Shown: positions 1-9,253 of the stretch, in pieces
Layout of the letters: every line of letters starts with the position of its first letter
How positions within the stretch are numbered: position 1 is the first letter of the stretch
Origin: Lobulomyces angularis
Taxonomy: Eukaryota > Chytridiomycota > Chytridiomycetes > Lobulomycetales > Lobulomycetaceae
DNA: 14,714 nt
NCBI GenBank assembly: GCA_027604685.1
Contig: JADHYX010000490.1
Location: 1 to 14,714 of the forward strand
Direction of reading: 5' to 3'
Program-made: the position numbers and the translations under genes
Notes under the pieces: model-generated
What the model was told of the DNA's origin: nothing
Database searches by the model: none
What the model saw: only the letters and a program-made list of their open reading frames with translations

Positions 1-55
1 ATAAAAAAAAGAAAAAATAATAACTCAAAGATATTTTTCTAATCAATTTTTTTTT

Positions 56-2193
56 TTAATCGTCATCTTTGATATTTCTCTTCTTTTTTGTTTTTTTAGT
101 TTGTTTGGATTTTTGTCTTTGGTTTAACATTTGAGTTGTATGTCTCTTAATGGTATCTCTGTCAGGAACATCACCATATTCACCATCGTCATTTTCTTCA
201 TCTTCATCCAGGATTTCTTCTTCAAATTCAACTGGTCGAAGTTTTACTCTCGTGTTGAAAGTTGGTAGTAGGTTTTGATTTACCTGTAATATATTGGCTA
301 CTTCTACTCCTCCCTGTTGAGTTTGAGAAGTTTGTGGAGGAGGTACAGGAACCTGTAAAAATTTTATTTTATTATATTGTTAGAGATGAAGTTTAATTTT
401 TTCACCTCTGGTAAATCCTTTCCTTCAGTATTCTTTACTATTGCCTCAAGTTTTAAAAAGCACATTTCCAATAGATATAGATTTGAACCTTCTTCATCAG
501 TTGGTTTAACATTTTCAGGCTAGAAAAAATATCAGAAGTATTTAATATATTAACTAATGTCAATTTCAATTCAAAATTTTTACCAGATGAATGCTTTCTA
601 GTTTATTATACAAGTGCCTGATACCCGATTGAGCATTTTCCAATAGTCTAGCTGCTCTTTCGTATTTTAACTTTGATTCATTCATTTTATTGGATGCTTC
701 GGTCAAATGTTCTTTGAATTCCTCCACTAACCTAGTACTATGACCTTGCTTACTTTCAGAACTAAATTTTAACTCTTCAAATTCTATTAAAACTTGTTTC
801 TTTTTTTCTTTGAGCAGAGCAATTTTTTCCTCATTTTGCTTTTCCAGTAGAGTTAAATGTTTGTTGGTTTCTTCTTGCAATTTAAATTTGTCTTGGACCT
901 CTTTTATGTCACTGACCCCGGTTACCTCCTTAATTAGTCTGATAGTTTCTTCATATTCCATAATTTTTTTTTCCTTTTCTTCATCATAATGATTTTTTTC
1001 ATTTTCATTCGTTTGATTTTGTTCAAGTGCTGGACCATCCAATTGTAGTGCCTACGTAAATTTTTTATTTTATTTTATTTTAATTTTTTTAAAAAATTTT
1101 ACAAAAATATATATATATTTTTTTTTGATTCACCTTTCTATCTAATTTTTCACTAAATTCCATTTTTTGTCTTGCTAATTCTTTTCTGTGTTGTAAATCC
1201 TTTTCTCTCTGTTTTCTTTCTTCATTTATCTGTTGTTCAAATCTTGCCAATTCGGCCTTATTTTAATAAATAAAAAAAATTAAATTACACAATTAATTTG
1301 TTTCTTTTTTATACTTTCGCAACTTCTTTTGCATGATTTGCATCCTTAGACATCAACTCCAACTCTGCAGCATCTTGTTTTCTATCTTTTAAGGTTTTTT
1401 CAAAATTTGCAAGTTGATTATCAAAAGTTAGTCTTTCCTCTTGTAACTTTTTTACAATTTGATCATAAGTTTTTTTTATTGATTGAGCTTCGTTATATTT
1501 GATAAGTGCCTTATCTAATTTATTTTCCAACATTCGAATTTCCTTTTATATATTTTTTTTATTTTATTTCATTTTAGATAATTTTTTAAGGTTATTTTAG
1601 GTTTAAGTTTGTTGGCATTTTCTACTGTACCTTTGCCTCCTGTGAATCTTGACTGTTTGATTCGACTAATTCTGAATCCCTCTTTAAATCTGCCAACTGG
1701 TCATACATTCCCATCAATTTTTTCTTTTTTTGCCAAACTTCAGCTTGGATTTCATCATATTTCTTATGCAACTCACAAACTCTTTGATCGAATTTTTCTA
1801 ATTCAGACATATTTAATCTTCCACTGTATCCATTTTCCATCTAGTTTGTTGTTTTTTAATTAATATAAAGTTATTTATAAAATTTTTAAAATATAATAAA
1901 ACAAAAATTAAAATTAATAAGAACTTAAATCTAAATAATTACTTTTTTAAATTTGGCTACTGCTTCACTCAACTCTTTGTTCTTTTGTCTCATTTGACTA
2001 ATTTCTGTCTTGTTTTGTCGTATTGCCCATTGACTTGTTTCATAATATGCTTTTCTATCTCCCTCTATTTTTTTTTTTTTTATATATGAATATATATACT
2101 TTGTTCTTTTCTTTAAATACCTAATAATTCGAATCTTAATTTAAGATCGTGAAGTTCATCATCAACTGCATTTAACTTATCAAAATGCCTCAT
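56..2193 (-). CDS. ODAD3: Outer dynein arm docking complex subunit 3 (ODAD3/CCDC151, ODA10-type), 8 exons, 544 aa
   Basis: Exons in transcript order: 2193-2121, 2064-1943, 1840-1631, 1542-1315, 1256-1134, 1051-584, 519-406, 352-56. All junctions are GT-AG and in frame, and the stop is TAA at 58-56. The product is coiled coil nearly throughout. Exon 2 carries the family hallmark LLEGDRKAYYE followed by S-Q-W. The block from about residue 135 (MLENKLDKALIKYNEAQ) and the later block around EEL-KFSSES match CCDC151 in order. The tail is acidic (about residues 470-490), then Lys-rich. The length is close to human CCDC151 (595 aa). In known organisms this protein is needed to dock and assemble outer dynein arms on motile axonemes. 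The start is the first ATG before the conserved helix, at 2193. It diverges head to head from the DRC9 gene. The first five exons end in phase 1 or phase 0, so several internal exons are whole-codon modules. Assignment is from remembered family patterns; no search was run. Confidence 0.92.
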
Positions 2194-2497
2194 TTTAACT
2201 TAATTTAAATTTTTTTTCTTTTTTATACAAAAAAGTAAAAAATAAAAAAAATCTTAATTTTTTTTTTAATTATTAATTATTTTATTTTTTTTTTTTTTTT
2301 TTTAGTATTTTCTTCCCTCCAATCAAAAAAGAAAAAAAATTTTTTTTTTTTAACGCGTTAATTCAACTTTTCGTTTTTTTTTTTTAAAAAAGAAAAAAAG
2401 GAAAAATTAAAAATAAATATACAGAATTGTATCAAAATAGCTAAACAGAAAGAATTTTTTTAGTAAAAAGATATAATAGAAAAAAAAAAAAAAACCA
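2194..2497. promoter_or_regulatory. Shared divergent promoter between ODAD3 and DRC9
   Basis: This 304-bp gap separates the two start codons of divergently read ciliary genes, so it must hold both promoters and both 5' leaders. It consists largely of poly-T and poly-A tracts, including a T run ending near 2303 and an A run ending at the DRC9 start. Two less simple elements stand out: a CCAAT at 2319-2323 and a GC-centred palindrome at 2350-2361. No convincing TATA element can be separated from the AT-rich background. Co-regulation of the two genes is an inference from layout and from their shared role. Confidence 0.6.
2350..2361. promoter_or_regulatory. 12-bp palindrome TTAACGCGTTAA, MCB-like
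   Basis: The sequence is a perfect palindrome centred on ACGCGT, close to the middle of the divergent promoter. CpG-containing hexamers are very rare in the non-coding DNA of this window. ACGCGT is the MluI cell-cycle box bound by MBF-type factors in fungi. Whether such a factor exists here is unknown, so the functional reading is inference. Confidence 0.4.
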
Positions 2498-4241
2498 ATG
2501 GCAACTGTATTAGAACAATTGCCAAGTTTTGCTAAAGAGCAACCATCCTTACCACCAATTGGGTTGTCAAATTCAATTCCAACAGGGGACGATCCTGCAA
2601 ACATCGGAAGTAACTTTACTAAATTGACAAATGTTGAAGCACAAAGAATAATGTCTGTTTTAAATGAGATACAAAAAAAGGTTTTGATTATTGGATTGTT
2701 GCCAGATTATCAGGATAAAAGAATCAATACAGTATTCTTTGGTGATATTTTACAAGCCGTTGTCGTAAGTTCATCTTTTTAAAAATTAAATTTTTTAATT
2801 CTTTTTTTTTTTAATTTTAAACCAACTTATTTTCCAAAAAAAAATATATATATTTACAAAAGGAACAAGGAAAATTTGAACAAAAATATAAATCTCTTCT
2901 TGAACATAAAGAGCTTCTAGAATCAAAAAAGGAACCTATAGAAGCTGTTCAAGTAATTAATATTATGTTAAAAATAAAAAATAACACAAATGCATTTTAT
3001 TTTACCATAAAGACAGAAATTAGAGAAACATCTAGACAATTAAAAAATTCAACAAGAAGTTTATATAGACAGTTTTTACAAAATCCAGCATCGATTAGTA
3101 AATTACGATATCTCCGAAACAACAAATCAACTTCCATTTCGAGATTTGAACAGTTATTACAAGAGGTTAGAACCTTAGTTTACGATAGGTTAAGAACCAC
3201 AGTTGAAGAAGAAAATAATAAGCAGGACCAACTTTCTGTTATAATTGCAAAAGAACAAAAGGTAGACTTAAATATATTTAATTTTTTTTTTTTTTAACTT
3301 TTTAAAAAAAAAAAAAAAAACAAAGACAAGTAATGAAGTAAGAGCATTACAAGAAGAACTTGAAAAAGCGAGAAGAGAGAGGTCAAATGAAATTAGTAAG
3401 AGAAATGAGGTTATTAGAAAATTAAAAGGTAAGCAATATATATATATAAATTTTTTTTAAGTAAAAATGAAATATTAGAGGATTTAAGACAAATAAAGCA
3501 CGAAGCAGAGGAAACGACAAAAAGATTAGAAACAAAATCAAAGCAAAAAGAAAATAACGATGTTCAAAAGTTTCAGGATAAGGTGTTTTTATTAATTTTT
3601 TTTTTTCTTTGTAAAATTAAAAAGATTAATAATAAAAATTTTTGTTAGGAAACCACACTATGTAATGAAATTGAATCTTTAAAACTACAACTGAGTGTTG
3701 AATTAAAAAAAAATCGAGAGGAGGAAGAATCTTTAAGAAAAAAAAAGTTTAAAATTGAATCAGAGGTGGAAAACTGGATTCATAAATTTGATACAGAAAT
3801 GGAAGAAAAACAAACAGAATTGGAAGATATAACCGTATTGAAAAAATAAAAATATAAAATTAAAATATACTTTATCTAATTATAAATATAAAAATTAATA
3901 ATTATTAGGCACTATTTACCGAGAGAAAGAAGGAATTAGATGAACTGCAACTACAATATAATATTTTACACGTTGAATATGAGAAAATCATAGAAGAGCG
4001 AAAAATAGCAGATGAAAAGAGAAAAATTGAAGAGGCGATTTTGAAGAAACAAAGTGCAGCTTGCGTTATAATTCAGTCTACTTGGAGAGGTTACAAAGTC
4101 AGAAAAGATTTGAAAAAGAAAAATAAGGTATTTTAAAGAAATTTCATATTTTTTTTTTCATTTATTTAATTCTTTCATTTTTAATTAAATCAGCCTGCTG
4201 CAGCAGTAAAAAAGGGTGGAAAAAAACCAAAAAAGAAATAA
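2498..4241 (+). CDS. IQCG: Dynein regulatory complex subunit 9 (DRC9/IQCG), 8 exons, 421 aa
   Basis: Exons: 2498-2764, 2863-2952, 3013-3261, 3326-3428, 3479-3582, 3649-3834, 3909-4127, 4194-4241. All joins are GT-AG and in frame; the stop is TAA. The N-terminal 120 residues are globular, with no obvious motif. Residues from about 190 to 375 form a long charged coiled coil. A good IQ motif (IIQSTWRGYKVRK) lies at residues 387-399, and the protein ends in a Lys/Gly-rich tail (KKGGKKPKKK). The order coiled coil, single IQ, basic Lys-Gly tail and the length match human IQCG (443 aa). DRC9 is a nexin-dynein regulatory complex subunit linking doublet microtubules; the IQ motif is expected to bind calmodulin. 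The A-rich leader before ATG 2498 resembles those of the other genes here. An AATAAA at 4290-4295, about 50 nt past the stop, is a plausible poly(A) signal. Confidence 0.92.
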
Positions 4242-4465
4242 TATATAATGATATTTAAATTTTTTTTTTTTTTTTTTTGTTTATAGTATAATAAATATGT
4301 TAGTTAATTTCTTTTTTTTTTTACATCAAAAAAAATTGGTAAAAAAAAAATCTAATTAATTTAAAAGAAATTTTAATTATAGATTATCATAGTGACAGTT
4401 TTTAATTTTTTGTTTCTTGTCTCCAAATTCAACAAACAAAATAGTGAAAGGAAGTTAACTCTACG
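4242..4465. other. Intergenic spacer between DRC9 and the LRR gene
   Basis: The 224 bases hold T and A runs, the AATAAA at 4290-4295 that probably serves DRC9, and the short leader of the leucine-rich repeat gene. I see no RNA gene or further coding segment. Confidence 0.6.
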
Positions 4466-5413
4466 ATGTTTAACAATACACTTAATTTTTCACACTCTAA
4501 AATTACTAAAATTGAAAATTTACCTACCTCCTTACAAAGCTTCAAGTGCCATTATAATCGAATTACAAAAATTGAAAATTTGCCAACTAACTTACAAAGT
4601 TTTATTTGTCATTATAATCGAATTTCTAAAATTGAAAACTTATCTAGTTTCTTAATGGATTTTAATTGTAACCACAATCACATTACAAAAATCGAACATC
4701 TACCTGATTTATTACAAGAATTTAGTTGTGAGGCAAATCTGATTACAATTATTGAAAATTTGCCTACTTCCTTACTAATTTTTAACTGTAGAAGAAATAA
4801 AATACCGAAAATAGAAAATTTACCAGGATATTTACAAGAATTTAATTGTGCATATAATTTTATTATCTTAATTGAAAATTTACCAAGTTCTTTACTAAAA
4901 TTTCAATGTGATAATAATCAAATTACAAAAATTAAAAATTTACCCAGCACTTTGAAAGAATTTATATGCCATGGAAACCAGATTACTAAAATTGAAAATT
5001 TACCCACCTCTTTAAAAATTTTTGAATGTTCAAACAATCAAATTTCAAAAATTGAAAATATTTCCCCTAACTTACAATACTTTAATTGTTGCGTTAATCG
5101 AATTACTAAAATTGAAAATTTGCCTAGTTCTTTACTTGTTATTTTTTGTTATTATAATCAGATTTCTAAAGTTGAAAATTTACCCTTTACACTGAGACAA
5201 CTTCATTCCAACTATAATCCAATAACAGTAATTGAAAACCTACCAATGGGTTTAATTAACTTCGAATTCGATGAAGAACATGTTGAATTTGTGGATAAAA
5301 TACCATACAGGAGTATATTTTTTGTATTAAAAAATTATCAAGCAATTAAGAGAATTCAGAAAAGATTAAAGAAAAGATATCAAATGCAAATCAAGGCAGT
5401 AAGGAATATTTAA
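4466..5413 (+). CDS. Intronless LPX-type leucine-rich repeat protein with basic IQ-like C-terminus, 315 aa
   Basis: One uninterrupted frame from ATG 4466 to TAA 5413. After 12 residues come 13 tandem repeats of exactly 20 residues (residues 13-272) with the consensus I-T-K-I-E-N-L-P-x-S-L-x-x-F-x-C-x-x-N-x. Cys sits in the hydrophobic ladder position in most units, and Asn-x-Ile closes each turn. This is the short LPX style of leucine-rich repeat common in bacteria and giant DNA viruses, not the 24-residue style usual in eukaryotes. Residues 273-315 leave the repeat and end in a basic helix resembling an IQ motif (IKRIQKRLKKRY, 294-305). There is no signal peptide or membrane segment. The likely role is protein binding; the partner is unknown. 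The neighbouring genes carry 7 and 13 introns and this one none, which fits recent acquisition or a retrocopy. Base use is as AT-rich as the neighbours. Confidence 0.88.
   Translation: MFNNTLNFSHSKITKIENLPTSLQSFKCHYNRITKIENLPTNLQSFICHYNRISKIENLSSFLMDFNCNHNHITKIEHLPDLLQEFSCEANLITIIENLPTSLLIFNCRRNKIPKIENLPGYLQEFNCAYNFIILIENLPSSLLKFQCDNNQITKIKNLPSTLKEFICHGNQITKIENLPTSLKIFECSNNQISKIENISPNLQYFNCCVNRITKIENLPSSLLVIFCYYNQISKVENLPFTLRQLHSNYNPITVIENLPMGLINFEFDEEHVEFVDKIPYRSIFFVLKNYQAIKRIQKRLKKRYQMQIKAVRNI
4502..5281 (+). repeat. 13 tandem 60-bp units encoding the LRR array
   Basis: Thirteen units of 60 bp follow each other with no length change. The best kept core reads as Lys-Ile-Glu-Asn-Leu-Pro, with nearly constant codons (att gaa aat tta cc). 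The variable part encodes the residues around Phe-x-Cys. The absence of any indel across 780 bp shows selection for the solenoid period, or recent expansion of a single module. Confidence 0.9.
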
Positions 5414-5723
5414 GCAAGCTGTAACAACTAGCTTTATAAACACTTTGTGTAAAAAAAACTGCAATGGATTCATTACATTTAATAATTGATTGAACAAATT
5501 TCCACTGACACGAAATTCTTACTAATTTCTACAAAATAAAAAAAAGCAATTTTAAATTTAGTCATTAAGAGAAGTCCTATTATTTATGCTTAATTTATAA
5601 CTTCTTCTTTTTTTTTCATTTTTTTTTTTTCAATGAATTGTAAAATATAGATTGATAGAAAAGTTCTATATTAACTAGAAAATTTTTTTTAAAACCCTGT
5701 TAACTTTAAAAAGAGTATATGAA
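5414..5723. other. Intergenic spacer before the remodeller gene
   Basis: The 310 bases contain an AATAAA at 5535-5540 that could end the LRR transcript, a T-rich block at about 5600-5630, and a leader ending in gaaATG at 5724. I see no open coding segment, RNA gene or repeat here. Confidence 0.55.
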
Positions 5724-8700
5724 ATGCAACAACTACAGGAATATGCAAACAGCTTAAAAATAAAGCAATTGCATCTCATTTCAACACAACCACAGCAACT
5801 CTCTGCTGAAGTTGTTTTAAGATTTTATCAATTGCAAGGTAAAAAAATTCCATTTTTACTACTTTATAATGCTGTATTCTTTTGTAGCTTTACAATGGAT
5901 GATAAATTTATATGACAATAATCTTTCTGGGATTTTGGCAGGTTTTTTTATTTTACAATCCTTTTTATTTTTTTTGATGTTCTAAAAGATGAAATGGGGT
6001 TAGGAAAAACTATACAAGCTATTTCTTTTTTGGTATTTATGTACTTTAAGAAAAATCTTTTATTTGTCTTATGAATTAATTTTACTTTTCACTCTTTATT
6101 TTTTATTATTTTATTTTTTTAATTAAACACATTAAAACTTACAGACTTACTTGAAATTTGATTTAAAAATTCCGAATGTTCAATTTTTAGTCGTCTCTCC
6201 TTTATCTGGTAAAACGATGTTAATGAAAAAATGAACATATATAAATTAAAAAAAGATATAAAAAAATTCTTTTTTTGTAGTTTTACAAAATTGGTCAGAG
6301 GAAATAACAAAGTTTTCAAGTGGTCTAAATTTGTTTTCCTATCATGGAAGTAAACTGGAAAGAATTGAATTGAGAGAATTAATTCAAAATAAGTTAGTTG
6401 AGTTTGATGTTTTACTAACTACTTATGAGACTGTGATCAACGATATTGAGTTTTTTGAAGACAAAAGTATTTTTAATTGGACTGTTCTAATTGTTGATGA
6501 AGCTCATCGATTAAAAAATCGTGAATCTTTACTTTTTAAATCTTTATTAAACCTTAACATTAAACATCAACTCTTATTAACTGGGTAAGTTATCTTTATT
6601 TACTGATTTAAATTACTTTTTTTTATTTAGAACTCCCATTATGAATAACTTGATGGAACTACATTCTTTATTATACTTTGCAAATCCACTCATAGTAAAC
6701 ATTTAAATTTTTTTTTTTCTTCCCTATCCTTTTACTCAAAAAATAATTAAAGTTCGATGTAGATCCGAAAGAGTTTTCTTCTTGGTTTACTACTGGGGAT
6801 GCAGTAAAAGGAGAGAATTTATCAAATTTGAGGTCAATTTTAAAAATTTTTATGTTGAGAAGAGAAAAAGATCAAGTTTTGAGTTTACCTTCAGTTAAAG
6901 AGACAGTTATTTACACCAATTTAAGTAGTTTACAAAAAAAAATTTATAAGGGTATTTTAATGAAAGATTTAAGTGTATTTAATGAAAAAAAGAAATTAAA
7001 ATTGATGAATGGTAAAAAAAAATAATTATTAAAAAATTGGTTATTTATTTTATTTTATTTTATTATTTTTTTTTAAAACAAAAAAAAAATTATTTTAAGT
7101 TTTAATGCAGTTAAGAAAATGTGTTAATCATCCATACCTATTTCCTGGTGTAGAACCAGAGCCTTTTATTTGTGGAGAGCATTTGGTGGATGTTTCATCT
7201 AAACTTCAAGTTTTAGATCGACTTTTAAATTATTTTAAATCAAAAAAAAGGAAAATTTTGATATTTAGCCAAATGACACAGATGCTGGACATACTACAAG
7301 ATTATTTGACATTTAGAAGGTATTCATATGAAAGGCTAGACGGCTCTGTTAGAGGAGAGGAGAGATTTTTAGCGATTAAAAACTTTCAGGAAAAAAAAAA
7401 TGATACTTTTGTTTTTTTACTATCCACGCGAGCTGGTGGGGTTGGTGTCAATTTAACAGAAGCAAGTTGTGTTATTTTTTTTGATTCAGATTTTAATCCA
7501 CAAATGGATGCTCAAGCTCAAGCTCGAGCTCATCGAATTGGTCAATTAAATGAAGTTCTCGTCATCAGATTGTAAAAAAAAAATTTTTTTTTTTCTTTGA
7601 TATACCCATTTCTTTAGGCTAGCTCGAAACAGTGTCGAAGAAATAATTTTTAAACGATCAAAAAAAAAGTATCCCAAAAAATTTTAATTTTACATTTTAC
7701 AGCTTTTTAATATTTAACGTAATTTGCATAGATTGGCCTTAAGTAAAGAAATATTGGAAAATGTGGACGAAAAAGAAAATGAGTTGGTAAATAAAAAATT
7801 GTGTTTTTTTTTTTTTTTTTTTTTATTTTTTACTATATTTTTACAGAAATCAGAAAAGTCAGAAGAAATAATATCTATTTTAAAATTTGGTTTAAAAGAA
7901 TTTTTGGATGAAGAAAATACAGCATGTAACGAATTTTTAAACTTTTCTGATGAAAAAATTGAAGAATTGATAGAAAAAAGTGAACCAAATAGCAAATCAG
8001 AAAAAATGAAATATGAAAACGTTGAAAAGTCTTTGGTTGAATTCAAAGATTTGGAAAAAATGAACGAGGAGGAAGTTAATGATAACTATTACGATTTTGA
8101 AGGCCACGACTACAAATTAGACCAACTGGCGTTAGAAAAAATGAAAGAAATGGCAGCAGTTAATTTTGATGAAACAGAGGGTGCTTCAAGCATTGATAGA
8201 TTGGAAGAAATTAAAAATAGAGGATTACAAAGAAAAGTGGAACTAGAACAAAAAAAAGTAGCCAAGTTAAAAAAACTTTGGACAGATAATGGATATAGTA
8301 GTTGTGAAATTTTTTTTGATTCTGAAAAATTTACAAATTTAAAAAAAAAAATTGAAAACCACATTGAAAACAATATAGATGATGAAGAAAAGTTGTTTGG
8401 AAAGCTAAACTTTGTTACAGGTTCAGTTACGGAACCTAAATTAAGAGAAAATGAAAAGGGGATAATAATTCAGTAAAAGTTTTTTTTTTTTGTAGTAATT
8501 GATTTTTTTTTTCTTTTTTTTCTAGGTTAGTGGATGACAGTGGAAATTGGCCGACTAAAGGAATATTTAAATCCATAATGGAAAAAGATTCTTCCATCCC
8601 AAATTATTATCAAGAATCTAAAACGAATTTAAACTTAAAACTCGGTTCTTGTCATTTAATAAAAAGCTCAAATAATATTTACTTTTGTTTACTGGTAGTA

Positions 8701-9253
8701 TTAAAAAAAATTTATGTAAATAATTTTGTTTGCTTTAACTTGATGGAAACTGAATTAAATAACTGTCTAAATACCCTACTGTTAGAAGCTTTGGATATAA
8801 ATGCCTCAATTCATTCACCTAGAATTCAATCAAATTTTGTGGGTTTTAGCTGGTATATGATGGAAAGGATTCTAAGAAACAGATTGGTAAAATCTTTAGT
8901 CCTCTTTTTTCTTTTTTTTTATATATAATACTTTTTTTTTTTTTTATTTTTTATATTGCATTTTTAGGTAAACTTTGGAGTGGATGTTACAGTGTAAAAA
9001 AAAAAATAAAAAATAAAAAAATGAATAAATGAAAACTTTCAATTCATTTATTTTATTTTAATTTTTCTTTTTTATTAGGTACTATTTTAAAAGAAAAGTA
9101 GAATTAGAAAGGAAACAAAAATTAAAAAGATTTAGTCATATTAAAGAATTGGAAGTGGAAAATGAACATTTAATAAATAAAAAAAAAAAAAAAATTATTA
9201 ATATAAGTGATGAGGATGATGAATTGACAGATATTGACGAAGTAGATTTTTAA
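5724..9253 (+). CDS. CHD1L: ALC1/CHD1L-type chromatin remodeller: Snf2 ATPase plus macro domain, 14 exons, 889 aa
   Basis: Exons: 5724-5838, 5888-5941, 5989-6032, 6145-6208, 6281-6584, 6631-6694, 6753-7011, 7100-7571, 7618-7668, 7732-7786, 7847-8472, 8526-8886, 8968-8993, 9079-9253; all GT-AG and in frame. Snf2 motifs: Walker A DEMGLGKT (57-64), DEAH (165-168), LLTGTP (about 190-196), [25 protein letters not shown] and ARAHRIGQ (443-450). Between the lobes, [11 protein letters not shown] and GVEPEPF are typical of ALC1. A charged linker follows, including [10 protein letters not shown] (about 504-513). The macro domain spans about 681-838, with VDDSGNW at 705-711 and GFSWY near its end. Total length matches human ALC1 (897 aa). 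ALC1 slides nucleosomes when its macro domain binds poly-ADP-ribose at DNA breaks, relieving autoinhibition. The VDDSG aspartates are kept; the human GRGG that follows reads PTKG. The tail is acidic. Confidence 0.94.
8968..8993 (+). other. 26-nt microexon (exon 13) of the remodeller gene
   Basis: This tiny exon is needed to join the macro-domain helix ending at 8886 to the final strand (VYYFKRK) that starts at 9079. It is flanked by an 81-nt and an 85-nt intron and ends in phase 2. Skipping it would shift the frame. It encodes VNFGVDVT plus two bases of the next codon. Confidence 0.8.

Noticed and set aside
1609..1863. Open frame of 84 codons on the plus strand
   Set aside because: It lies opposite ODAD3 exon 3, whose spliced reading matches the family; the plus frame has no recognisable features.
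2498..2512. RFX X-box-like half site (GTTGCC on the minus strand) at the DRC9 start
   Set aside because: Only one half matches and it overlaps coding sequence at the start codon, so it is best explained by the Ala-Thr codons.
2407..2604. Minus-strand open frame across the DRC9 start
   Set aside because: It is antisense to exon 1 of DRC9 and to the promoter A/T runs (poly-Phe/Tyr/Leu), with no protein-like composition.
4392..4655. Overlapping plus-strand frame beginning before the LRR gene
   Set aside because: Its repeat-like look is the 60-bp repeat read in the wrong frame; the 4466 frame gives the regular leucine-rich consensus.
4502..5281. AAAATTGA resembling the mimivirus early promoter motif
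   Set aside because: Its copies arise from the repeated Lys-Ile-Glu codons inside the gene; none was found in the region upstream of ATG 4466.
4502..5281. CRISPR-like or satellite array
   Set aside because: The 60-bp periodicity is wholly explained by a conserved protein repeat; there are no repeat-spacer boundaries.
7714..8373. Minus-strand open frames opposite the remodeller linker
   Set aside because: These Ser/Phe-rich frames are the complement of Lys/Glu-rich coding exons and carry no motif.
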